A stretch of 5,329 nucleotides of DNA from Flavobacteriaceae bacterium (GCA_013042825.1 JABDPL010000205.1:1-5329), one strand, 5' to 3'; counted from the stretch's first letter, positions 1 to 5,329 are shown. Numbers and translations are program-made. Notes: a model not told the origin generated them from the sequence alone.

Positions 1-153
1 TATCCCTGCTACCGAAAAACGAAAGCCGGCCAGCATAAAGGGCTCAAGCTCGTTCACGGCGATCTTGTTCAGCAAATAGGTAGAGCCCCAAATCACGTAA
101 ATAGCGAAGAAAGCGAGGATAATAAGAATAACATCTTTTGAGACTTTACCCAT
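1..153 (-). CDS. EamA/DMT-family transporter, N-terminal part (runs off the window)
   Basis: This is the first 51 codons of a gene that continues past the left edge. It begins with ATG at 153. The translation starts MGKVSKDVILIILAFFAIYV and continues with the WGSTYL motif (about residues 22-27), then a stretch with LNKIAV and a second hydrophobic segment containing MLAGFRF. A short charged N-terminus, a first membrane helix running into WGSTY, then an 'E-x-x-P-x-x-x-A-x-x-R-F' helix, is characteristic of EamA domains in the drug/metabolite transporter superfamily (YedA/RhaT-like). Family members are usually about 300 residues with ten membrane helices made of two EamA repeats, and act as inner-membrane exporters or permeases of small metabolites. 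Only helix 1 and the start of helix 2 are visible, so the substrate cannot be inferred. It is separated by 73 nt from pcm and has its own promoter-like element. Confidence 0.85.
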   Translation of the reverse strand, partial: MGKVSKDVILIILAFFAIYVIWGSTYLLNKIAVNELEPFMLAGFRFSVAGI

Positions 154-172
154 TTAGAAATAGAAATTTGAG

Positions 173-180
173 CAAAATTA
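173..180 (-). promoter_or_regulatory. Putative Bacteroidota-type -7 promoter element for the EamA transporter
   Basis: On the minus strand these bases read TAATTTTG, an exact match to the Bacteroidota housekeeping -7 consensus TAnnTTTG. The box ends about 20 nt upstream of the transporter ATG at 153, giving a short leader with no evident Shine-Dalgarno sequence but an A/T-rich run before the start, as is usual in this phylum. There is no good TTG/TTTG -33 box at the expected distance; instead that position overlaps an imperfect palindrome at 189-203 (arms GAAC/GTTC). An eight-base match with four informative T/G positions can occur by chance, so this is tentative. Confidence 0.4.
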
Positions 181-226
181 GGAATAATGAACCGATACCG
201 TTCTACTGAGTACTATTAAACCTTTG

Positions 227-928
227 CTAATTCTTCTCCTTCTTCCTTGTAAAAGGAACGAATCTTACAGCTAATTTGTTCTCAGTGAAAATTTTACCTC
301 TCTTTTTGGTTATCAATTGCAGCATACGGAACTCCGGAATGGGTCCTACAGGGATGATGAGCCGGCCACCCTCTTTCAATTGATCGATCAGGGGCTGCGG
401 GATCTTCTCAACAGCTGCCGTGACAATTATGGCGTCGAACGGGGCCTGTTCCGGCCATCCATGATAGCCATCACCTATCCTTACCTCAACATTGTCATAT
501 CCCAATCGCTTCAACCGGTCACGGGCTTCAATTCCCAGGGGTTCAACGATCTCGATCGTGTAAACAGAATCCACGATCTCTGCAAGCACGGCCGCCTGAT
601 AACCCGATCCAGTACCGATCTCCAACACCTTGTGTTTCTTTTTGGGCTGTAATTCACTGGTCATGTATGCCACGATATAGGGTTGAGAAATGGTCTGTTT
701 ATGTCCGATGGGCAGCGGTGTATCGCGATAAGCCGATTCCTTTAAGCCTTCCGGAACGAATAAATGACGCGGGACCTTTCGCATGGCGTCAAGTGTTGGA
801 TTATGAAAGATCCCCCGCTGCTGTAATTGCTCTTTCACCATGGTTTTTCTCATGGCTGAATAATCTTCCTGGGCAATTAAAAGCAAAGGAAAAATAAAGA
901 TGATACATTTAAAAACTGACCTTAGCAT
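227..928 (-). CDS. pcm: Protein-L-isoaspartate O-methyltransferase with N-terminal signal sequence
   Basis: Pcm uses S-adenosylmethionine to methylate L-isoaspartyl residues in damaged proteins, starting their repair to aspartate. I chose the ATG at 928 (233 aa). An in-frame GTG at 955 would add nine polar residues before what looks like a signal peptide, MLRSVFKCIIFIFPLLLIAQ. The rest is a full-length Pcm of about 214 residues (E. coli Pcm is about 208). Visible motifs, numbered from the ATG: RHLFVPEG (54-61); the substrate-side GHKQTISQP with its conserved Ser (75-83, Ser81); SAM motif I LEIGTGSGYQAAVLA (102-116); an acidic motif YTIEIVEPL (123-131); GDGYHGWPEQAPFDAIIVTAA (post-motif I/II, ending about 172); EGGRLIIPVG (186-195); and the C-terminal VRFVPFT. 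No cysteine sits at a lipobox position. An export signal is odd for a SAM-dependent enzyme and could instead be a membrane anchor. A terminator sits just upstream and no clear promoter was found. Confidence 0.93.
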   Translation of the reverse strand: MLRSVFKCIIFIFPLLLIAQEDYSAMRKTMVKEQLQQRGIFHNPTLDAMRKVPRHLFVPEGLKESAYRDTPLPIGHKQTISQPYIVAYMTSELQPKKKHKVLEIGTGSGYQAAVLAEIVDSVYTIEIVEPLGIEARDRLKRLGYDNVEVRIGDGYHGWPEQAPFDAIIVTAAVEKIPQPLIDQLKEGGRLIIPVGPIPEFRMLQLITKKRGKIFTENKLAVRFVPFTRKKEKN

Positions 929-965
929 GCTGACGCCTTTGCTATAATTTACCACTTTTTAAGGA

Positions 966-994
966 ATAAAAAAAGGACGGCTATTGCCGTCCTT
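966..994 (-). terminator. Intrinsic terminator of the S41-like peptidase gene
   Basis: A perfect 9-bp stem (973-981 AAGGACGGC pairing with 986-994 GCCGTCCTT) closes a 4-nt loop. Read on the minus strand, the stem is followed directly by a run of T (7 or more, overlapping the stem base), the classic Rho-independent layout. It begins 9 nt after the TAA (1004-1006) of the peptidase gene. On the plus strand the hairpin is followed by a mixed A/T sequence and no convergent gene exists, so it serves the minus strand. Confidence 0.92.
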
Positions 995-1003
995 ATATAA
1001 GTT

Positions 1004-2665
1004 TTAATTTTTCTGATTCGAGTGATCTATCTTCTCTAGCATGGCCCTGGCATTCTCTGCTGTAGGTCCTCCCGGATCCATTGCCATCGCCTTATTGTAG
1101 AGTTCTTTAGCCTTCTCGAGATTACCGGCCCTCCAGAAACCTTCGGCCAGGCTGTCCCAGCAATTGGGCGAGTCCGGGAAGAGTTTGGTATTAAAATCAA
1201 AAACGAAAATGGCTTCCTGGTTTTGCCCATTCGACAGCAGCCTGTAACCGGCTTCATTTAAGTTGGTCTCAAAATCGAAGAACTTGTATCTCGGATCGTT
1301 CACCATTTCAATGGTTTCCTTTTGCAGCCGTTCCATCTCACCTGCCAGGAACAAATTGGTCATATACTCCATCGGGTCGATAACAAAATCATCTCCTTCA
1401 AAACCCAAGGCAGCCTGAAGCACGGGATCCTGGTTGGTCCTGTATTCCTCAAAACTCATGTCAACAAACATATGCGGTGAGGTCCAGTCGCCTCCCTCCC
1501 ATTGTGGCTTGTCCTGCCACCAGGCAAAGGATAAATAAGCGGGGATCTTGCTGTTGGGCAGCTGTACCCGGTTGTTGTCGCCGTAGAAATTGATATTCTC
1601 CGAACTCGGCTCACCTACGAAAATGACATTGGTGTAGTTATCGAGCTCATTGATCAGGTTCTGACAGGCTGAAAAGGTACGTCTGCCGATCAGAACAAAT
1701 AGTTTACCCACCTGGTTGATCTTTTCTGTTTCGATAATACCAGTCACTACGGGTTTGTTCTTGTAATTGTTTCCCCCACCATTCAACCGAACATCGATCA
1801 CAAGTTTGTCAACATCGTTATTCTCTATAAAATCGAAAACCCCGGCATAAAAGGTCGGGATATCTTCTGATTGATCATCCTGGATCTGACTCTGTCTAAC
1901 ATAAACGGTTTTATGCTCGGGTAAATAGTCGTAATAATAGATCTTGTCTAAATGCTTTAAATAATGCGGGGTTTCATCCTGTTTTCGCGCCTCAAGCCAA
2001 TCGCCATCCTGTTTGACCAGGCTATACTGCGTTGGAACGCGTTCGCCTTTGGGTAAGGTTTTAAAGACTTGTTTAAATTGCTTCCCGTCCTTTTCCAGTG
2101 TTAATTCTACGGAATCGCTCATTTCAGGGATTATGCGCTGCGCATGCAGAACTTCTGTAACGGTGAGGTAAACACCGACATAAGCTTTGAAAAATTGATC
2201 GTTTTCGGCCGGCACCACCGGATAAACTTTTTTCATGGCCTCATTTACAGGAACCCCGGCAATGGCGATCAACTTCGCCCCGAGGGCATTCTCATAATCT
2301 TTATGGACACCTTGGATATGAACCCCATCATTAAATACATACAGGTTTAGCGGAAGTTGATGGAATGGATAAGGTGAGTACCTGAATCCCAAAACCGTAT
2401 GGCCATATTTAAAAGACGATACCAGTTTGGCCATCCCGATAATTATCTCATGTTGCTCAAGATTCGGGATTTCGTTGTAGAGCTTTTCAACAGCCAGATC
2501 GAAATCGGCTTTGGTGGTCTTCTTGAATAAGAACGGATAGTCCTTATGCACAGTTTGTTGCAGGAATCGGAGGTCTTCCTGCCATTCAGTTGATGTCAGG
2601 ACCTCTTGCGCCTGAACACCATTAATGGTGAAGGCGCTAACTAAAATTAGAAGTAAATAACGCAT
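1004..2665 (-). CDS. Secreted S41-family (tricorn/CPP-like) serine peptidase homologue with C-terminal TPRs
   Basis: The 553-residue product starts with a good signal peptide, MRYLLLILVSAFTINGVQAQ, probably cut after VQA, so it should act in the periplasm or outside the cell. Residues about 25-95 form a helical N-terminal domain of the kind found in S41 proteins and end in YGHT (His89, possible catalytic His). GAKLIAIAGVPVNEA (129-143) resembles a degenerate PDZ strand. The S41 core spans about 240-400: KLVIDVRLNGGGNN (287-300) is the Asp-Arg-x-N-G-G-G strand, GRRTFSACQN (327-336) carries the candidate nucleophile Ser332, and FVGEPSSENINF (349-360) supplies Glu352. The Lys four residues after the Ser in C-terminal processing proteases is absent, so a tricorn-like Ser-His-Glu arrangement is more likely, if it is active at all. 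Two TPR-like repeats follow (about 469-500 and 501-533). Substrate unknown. The gene lies 79 nt after the second SDR and ends at a strong terminator; no Shine-Dalgarno site is obvious. Confidence 0.85.
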   Translation of the reverse strand: MRYLLLILVSAFTINGVQAQEVLTSTEWQEDLRFLQQTVHKDYPFLFKKTTKADFDLAVEKLYNEIPNLEQHEIIIGMAKLVSSFKYGHTVLGFRYSPYPFHQLPLNLYVFNDGVHIQGVHKDYENALGAKLIAIAGVPVNEAMKKVYPVVPAENDQFFKAYVGVYLTVTEVLHAQRIIPEMSDSVELTLEKDGKQFKQVFKTLPKGERVPTQYSLVKQDGDWLEARKQDETPHYLKHLDKIYYYDYLPEHKTVYVRQSQIQDDQSEDIPTFYAGVFDFIENNDVDKLVIDVRLNGGGNNYKNKPVVTGIIETEKINQVGKLFVLIGRRTFSACQNLINELDNYTNVIFVGEPSSENINFYGDNNRVQLPNSKIPAYLSFAWWQDKPQWEGGDWTSPHMFVDMSFEEYRTNQDPVLQAALGFEGDDFVIDPMEYMTNLFLAGEMERLQKETIEMVNDPRYKFFDFETNLNEAGYRLLSNGQNQEAIFVFDFNTKLFPDSPNCWDSLAEGFWRAGNLEKAKELYNKAMAMDPGGPTAENARAMLEKIDHSNQKN

Positions 2666-2694
2666 TGTGGTTGATTGATTGATTTCTATATAAG

Positions 2695-2721
2695 AGTGTC
2701 AAACGGTGCGTTTGTTACACT
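2695..2721. repeat. Imperfect inverted repeat in the SDR-peptidase gap
   Basis: AGTGT-CAAACG (2695-2705) pairs with CGTTTG-TT-ACACT (2709-2721): eleven base pairs with a 3-nt loop and a 2-nt bulge. It lies 23 nt after the second SDR stop and 29 nt before the peptidase start. No T-run follows on the minus strand (CTTATATAG comes next), so it is not a canonical terminator. It could be an operator, a weak or processing hairpin, or an mRNA 3' stabiliser. The pairing is directly visible; the role is unknown. Confidence 0.5.
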
Positions 2722-2744
2722 TTAGTTGCTCCAAAATCAAATTT

Positions 2745-3518
2745 TTATCTAATATGACTGGCAGCATTTACATCTATGGTCGCACCTGAAGCATGGTCCA
2801 TCAGTCCGCTGCTCAGCATGGCGACCAGTGGCGCGATATCCTCCGGTCTGGTCAATTCATTCAGTCCGATTTCATCTAAAACCCGTTGTTCACCATATTT
2901 CTGAATAAAGGCCTCAGCCATTTGAGTTCTTGTAAATCCTGGTGCTACGATAAATGATTTTACGCCCTCCTTACCAAACGACCTGGCGATGCTCCTGGCC
3001 AAGGACGTCATCCCTCCTTTTGAGGCAGCATATGCCAGGTATTCCTGTGTTTCTCCGCGGAATACAGCCCGGCTTCCAATGAAGACAAATCGCCCTGAAC
3101 CATTCTTAACAAAGTGATTCAAACCTAACTTAGTAAGTAGTCCGGTAGAATTTAAGTTGACCTCTATAACCTTCCTCCAGAGTTTCATCCATTCTGCATT
3201 TGGCATATCAACGGGTTGATCCTCGAATATTCCTGCGTTAAGTACAATGACATCGATAACACCCAGCCGTTCTTCAGTTTGCTCAAAGAGCTCTATAACT
3301 TCACTTTCATTTTCCAGATTAGCCTTAATCGAAAATGATTTTCCATCGGTTTTAGCCAGGACTTCATCAGCACCTTGTTTGTCAGAATTATAATGAACTG
3401 CTACTGTTGCCCCCTGCTCTAAAAGGGATTCAGCAATACTTTTTCCAATTCCCTTCGAGGCACCTGTTACCAGGATATTCAATCCTGAAAGATCTATTTT
3501 ATATTCCCTTTTATCCAT
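2745..3518 (-). CDS. SDR-family oxidoreductase, FabG-like, catalytically intact
   Basis: A classical short-chain dehydrogenase/reductase of 257 residues counted from the ATG at 3518; an in-frame TTG at 3542 would add eight residues and overlap the upstream gene, which is less likely. Numbered from the ATG: the Rossmann nucleotide motif TGASKGIG (18-25), LNAG (93-96), tetrad Asn121 in EVNLN, Ser149 in FIGSRA, Tyr163 and Lys167 in YAASKG, then the PGFTRT segment after strand 6 and the usual C-terminal GATIDVNAASHIR. It should be a soluble NAD(P)(H)-dependent alcohol/ketone oxidoreductase, probably tetrameric. His-Tyr-Asn after strand 2 (VAVHYNSD) resembles NADP-using FabG proteins more than NAD-specific ones with an Asp there. 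The substrate cannot be read from sequence; 3-oxoacyl-ACP reductase or a KduD-like sugar-acid dehydrogenase are both possible. It starts about 5 nt after the preceding SDR stop, in a duplicated sequence. Confidence 0.9.
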   Translation of the reverse strand: MDKREYKIDLSGLNILVTGASKGIGKSIAESLLEQGATVAVHYNSDKQGADEVLAKTDGKSFSIKANLENESEVIELFEQTEERLGVIDVIVLNAGIFEDQPVDMPNAEWMKLWRKVIEVNLNSTGLLTKLGLNHFVKNGSGRFVFIGSRAVFRGETQEYLAYAASKGGMTSLARSIARSFGKEGVKSFIVAPGFTRTQMAEAFIQKYGEQRVLDEIGLNELTRPEDIAPLVAMLSSGLMDHASGATIDVNAASHIR

Positions 3519-3540
3519 GTCATTTATATTCCCTTTATCC
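3498..3540. repeat. Short direct repeat spanning the SDR-SDR gene junction
   Basis: Plus-strand copies TTTATATTCCCTTTTATCC (3498-3516, 19 nt) and TTTATATTCCCTTTATCC (3523-3540, 18 nt) differ by one T and are separated by 6 nt, a period of 25. On the minus strand the first copy read encodes the last residues and stop of the upstream SDR (WIKGI-stop), and the second encodes, in another frame, the first codons of the downstream SDR (MDKREYK). It looks like a local tandem duplication that now forms the intergenic region and gene start. Confidence 0.85.
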
Positions 3541-4285
3541 AACCACCATCGATAGCGAGCGAGGCTCCGGTTATATAACTCGCCCGCTGGCTTGCCAAAA
3601 ATGTCACTGCCGCTGCGAATTCCTCCGGCTTCCCGAATCTTCCCAGCGGAATTTCATCTACCACGGCCTTGATTTCGGGATTCTTTTCGATCAATTGGCT
3701 TAACCTGTCTGTTCGTGTATACCCGGGCATTACATTATTAACTGTAATATTGAATTCGCCCAATTCATTAGCCAGGCTTTTCATAAGTCCGAGTAAAGAG
3801 GATCGCACAGCATTCGATAAGATAAGCTTATCGACCGGTTGCATTACGGCTACAGACGACACCATGATTATCCTGCCCCACTGCTGTGATTTCATCCCGG
3901 GTAAAACCTGCCGGATTAGAGTGGTTGCGCTTCCCATTAGCAGCTCAAAAGCGTCTTGCCAGTCGCTATGGTCGAAGGATTCAAAAGTTCCGGGTGGCGG
4001 GCCGCCTGTATTGGTCACCAGGATATCAATTTTTCCAAAGTGACGAAGAACATCATCTACCAGGGCAAGGCGTTCAGATTCAAGCGATAGATCCGTTTGA
4101 AAAGCGATAACCTCAGATCCCGCTAATGCTTCCAGTTCTTCCCTGGTGCGTTGAAGATCGTTTTGATTTCTACCGCATATTGCCACTCGCACCCCTTCCT
4201 TAATCAATTCTGTGGCAATGGCCTTTCCAAGGCCTTTGCTCGAGGCTGCTACAAGTGCTGTTTTAGCTGTTAATCCGAGATCCAT
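3524..4285 (-). CDS. SDR-family protein of the degenerate BKR-like subgroup
   Basis: A 253-residue member of the SDR fold with altered hallmark motifs. The dinucleotide loop is AASSKGLG (13-20), with Ala-Ala where classical members have Thr-Gly. The usual NNAG is TNTGGPPPG (91-99). Serines 143/144 (MVSSVA) are at the catalytic Ser position, but the Tyr-x-x-x-Lys pair is replaced by Ser157-Asn-Ala-Val-Arg161 in LILSNAVRSS. The C-terminal half is otherwise normal: NNVMPGYTRTDR (183-194), PLGRFGKPEEFA (213-224), and YITGASLAIDGGW (237-249). From established knowledge this matches the subgroup described as beta-ketoacyl-ACP-reductase-like SDRs lacking a perfect NAD motif and tetrad, which is widespread and so not a decayed pseudogene. 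Activity and substrate are unknown; it may use a different mechanism or act with the intact SDR that follows. Its ATG overlaps the cupin TGA by one base (TGATG), implying translational coupling, and no separate Shine-Dalgarno site is seen. Confidence 0.9.
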   Translation of the reverse strand: MDLGLTAKTALVAASSKGLGKAIATELIKEGVRVAICGRNQNDLQRTREELEALAGSEVIAFQTDLSLESERLALVDDVLRHFGKIDILVTNTGGPPPGTFESFDHSDWQDAFELLMGSATTLIRQVLPGMKSQQWGRIIMVSSVAVMQPVDKLILSNAVRSSLLGLMKSLANELGEFNITVNNVMPGYTRTDRLSQLIEKNPEIKAVVDEIPLGRFGKPEEFAAAVTFLASQRASYITGASLAIDGGWIKGI

Positions 4286-4650
4286 CAGTCATTGGATCGT
4301 AAATAGTCATCCGTTCCGTCCAGCCAGTCCTCACGGATAGGCGACCAGGTGTCGACCTCCTCAACATCGCCAATCATCAGGGCTTCGTGCGGCAAATGCG
4401 CCGGAATTACAACCACATCGCCTGCATTAAGATCCATCGTCTGTTCTTTGTTTTCACCAAACCAAAAACGGATGGTGCCGCTTATCACCTGGGTGACCTG
4501 TTCATTCTCATGCTGATGGAGAGGCACAAGGAAACCATCTTTGAATTTCATACGGGCTACCATAACCTTGTCGCCATATACAAGTCGGCGTTGCATTTTG
4601 GGAGTCACCTGTTCAACAGGTACCTCATCCCAGTTTATTTTTTTCAGCAT
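4285..4650 (-). CDS. Small single-domain cupin, KdgF-like
   Basis: A 121-residue mono-domain cupin. Cupin motif 1 is GFLVPLHQHENEQVTQVISG (39-58), giving metal ligands His45, His47 and Gln51 (or Glu50). Motif 2 is GDVVVIPAHLPHEA (77-90), giving His88. The tail VDTWSPIRED (99-108) keeps an Asp-x-aromatic-x-x-x-Arg pattern (Asp100, Trp102, Arg106) that resembles the active-site tail of KdgF, the enzyme that speeds linearisation of 4,5-unsaturated monouronates from pectin or alginate. KdgF proteins are about 110 residues, so the length fits. This is a resemblance from memory, not a search result: related small cupins of unassigned function share the same tail, and no other uronate gene is in view. 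It lies 12 nt after the upstream stop and is preceded by a clear AAAAGGA Shine-Dalgarno site 7 nt before its ATG; its stop overlaps the next start. It should be cytoplasmic. Confidence 0.85.
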   Translation of the reverse strand: MLKKINWDEVPVEQVTPKMQRRLVYGDKVMVARMKFKDGFLVPLHQHENEQVTQVISGTIRFWFGENKEQTMDLNAGDVVVIPAHLPHEALMIGDVEEVDTWSPIREDWLDGTDDYLRSND

Positions 4651-4662
4651 ATTAAAATCCTT
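4651..4662 (-). promoter_or_regulatory. Ribosome binding site of the cupin gene
   Basis: The 12-nt gap on the minus strand reads AAGGATTTTAAT followed by ATG, with the upstream stop codon and an A contributing to AAAAGGA. AAGGA sits 7 nt before the start, an unusually good Shine-Dalgarno for this genome, where the other starts in the window have weak or none. It fixes the start at 4650 and supports co-transcription with the preceding gene. Confidence 0.6.
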
Positions 4663-5329
4663 TTAATCTTTAATTAATCCTTGCCCTTCCACCCAGGGCG
4701 CTCCTATACGTTCAAGCTCTTTTTCCATAGCCGGAATTGTGGTATTAAGCATATTGGCCAGTTTTCCTTTCAATCCAACCAACTGTTTTTTGGCCCGTTC
4801 ATAAGCGCCCTTATGATTTCCTGTTGGCCCATAAGTATTTCCAAAAGCAACCCAGCCGAGACGATTGGCATCATTAGGTGTAGGATTCGATCGTTCTCCA
4901 ATCTCATCTTTTACGTCATCACCGTTCATGGCCTTGTCTATAGCCAACAAGGATTTTCGGGCGGTTTCCAGTTTCTCAAATAATTCATCGGATCGGTTTT
5001 CTGCTTTATCTGCAGCACGCATCATGGCAGAAATCCTGCTCAATGCTTTAGAAAGTTCTGTATTGGTAGCCGTGAGGTCCTGCTGCAGGGCGATAATATC
5101 CTTTCTGAAATCATTCATCTCATCATATGATTTCCTCGGCAGTGCACCATCATAAACAGCTACGACATTAAATTCCTGAGGTCCCTGTAGCACTGTAGTC
5201 TTACCATCTACCCGCTGGGCCATGGTAACCGAATACTTACCCGGAGTCACCAGGATTCCTCCTCTATTGCGACCTTGCCTTGAAGTTAATCGTTCACCCC
5301 TTAAATCGGGATAGTTCAATCCCCAGCTC
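4663..5329 (-). CDS. C-terminal part of a VPS10/BNR-repeat (sortilin-like) secreted protein
   Basis: The reading frame is open to the right edge, so this is the last 221 or so codons of a longer gene; the TTG at 5319 is not a real start, since the frame continues upstream as SWG before LNYPD. The visible part begins with a beta-rich segment, LNYPDLRGERLTSRQGRNRG through TPGKYSVTMAQRVDGKTTVL to QEFNVV, which resembles the FlgD-Ig-like domain ('W-x-L-x-Y-P ... P-P-G-x-Y-x-V-x-L') at the end of WD40/YVTN/BNR-repeat VPS10-type proteins of Bacteroidota. About 140 mostly helical, charged residues follow, from SYDEMNDF to the end, including a probable coiled coil (DLTATNTELSKALSRISAMM and on) and a conserved-looking RLGWVAFGNTYGPTGNHKGA turn. 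These proteins usually exceed 900 residues, carry a signal peptide and are often annotated as glycosyl hydrolases without proven activity. It is the most upstream gene visible in the operon leading to the cupin and SDRs. Confidence 0.7.
   Translation of the reverse strand, partial: SWGLNYPDLRGERLTSRQGRNRGGILVTPGKYSVTMAQRVDGKTTVLQGPQEFNVVAVYDGALPRKSYDEMNDFRKDIIALQQDLTATNTELSKALSRISAMMRAADKAENRSDELFEKLETARKSLLAIDKAMNGDDVKDEIGERSNPTPNDANRLGWVAFGNTYGPTGNHKGAYERAKKQLVGLKGKLANMLNTTIPAMEKELERIGAPWVEGQGLIKD

Noticed and set aside
317..897. Two plus-strand open frames opposite pcm
   Set aside because: They lie wholly antisense to a clear Pcm with all its motifs, and their translations show no recognisable domain or compositional sense.
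929..955. GTG start for pcm at 955
   Set aside because: It adds nine polar residues before the hydrophobic signal segment and would place the start about 11 nt from the terminator T-run; the ATG at 928 has a better context.
2671..2685. Tetranucleotide TTGA/ATCA run just upstream of the peptidase start, possible phase-variation tract
   Set aside because: Only about three units are present, too few for typical slipped-strand switching, and the tract is not placed between promoter boxes that I can identify.
3669..4110. Overlapping plus-strand open frames opposite the first SDR
   Set aside because: They are antisense to a gene with conserved SDR motifs; no start context, promoter or family resemblance supports them.
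3524..4285. First SDR as a decaying pseudogene because it lacks Tyr-x-x-x-Lys
   Set aside because: The frame is intact, the rest of the fold is well kept, and the same substitutions define a known, widespread SDR subgroup.
2745..4285. The two adjacent SDR genes as a recent tandem gene duplication
   Set aside because: Their motifs and sequences differ throughout (for example TGASKGIG/YAASK versus AASSKGLG/SNAVR); only the 25-bp junction is duplicated.

Overview
The window is about 5.3 kb of ordinary-density bacterial DNA in which every gene I can support lies on the minus strand. The organism looks like a member of the Bacteroidota, probably a flavobacterium. Signs of this are signal peptides ending in '-AQ', few strong Shine-Dalgarno sites, a TAnnTTTG-type promoter element ahead of the leftmost gene, an exported-looking Pcm, and a large VPS10/BNR-repeat protein of a kind common in that phylum. 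This placement is an inference from style; there is no rRNA or marker gene.

Layout in transcription order (right to left): (1) 5329-4663, the C-terminal end of a large secreted VPS10/BNR-repeat-like protein whose start is off the window. (2) 4650-4285, a small single-domain cupin resembling KdgF. (3) 4285-3524, a short-chain dehydrogenase/reductase (SDR) of the degenerate BKR-like subgroup that lacks the Tyr-Lys catalytic pair. (4) 3518-2745, a second SDR with an intact catalytic tetrad. (5) 2665-1004, a secreted S41-like serine peptidase homologue with a C-terminal TPR tail, followed by a clear intrinsic terminator at 966-994. (6) 928-227, a protein-L-isoaspartate O-methyltransferase (pcm) with an N-terminal signal sequence. 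(7) 153-1, the N-terminus of an EamA/DMT-family transporter, cut by the window edge.

Genes 1 to 4 are packed tightly (gaps of 12, -1 and about 5 nt) and almost certainly form one operon. The cupin stop and the first SDR start overlap as TGATG. The cupin and the two SDRs suggest a small-molecule carbohydrate or uronate step, but no other pathway gene is visible, so the substrate is not known. The peptidase gene follows after 79 nt, which contain an imperfect inverted repeat but no convincing U-tract, so it may be a weakly coupled last gene of the same operon or have its own promoter. pcm and the transporter look like separate units.

No mobile element, CRISPR array, tRNA or rRNA was seen, and no intergenic stretch reaches 100 nt. 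The observations most worth checking are a near-perfect 25-bp-period tandem duplication exactly at the junction of the two SDR genes, the pairing of a catalytically degenerate SDR with an intact one, the signal peptide on a SAM-dependent repair enzyme, and a terminator placed almost on top of the pcm start. I do not see strong evidence for a wholly new system.
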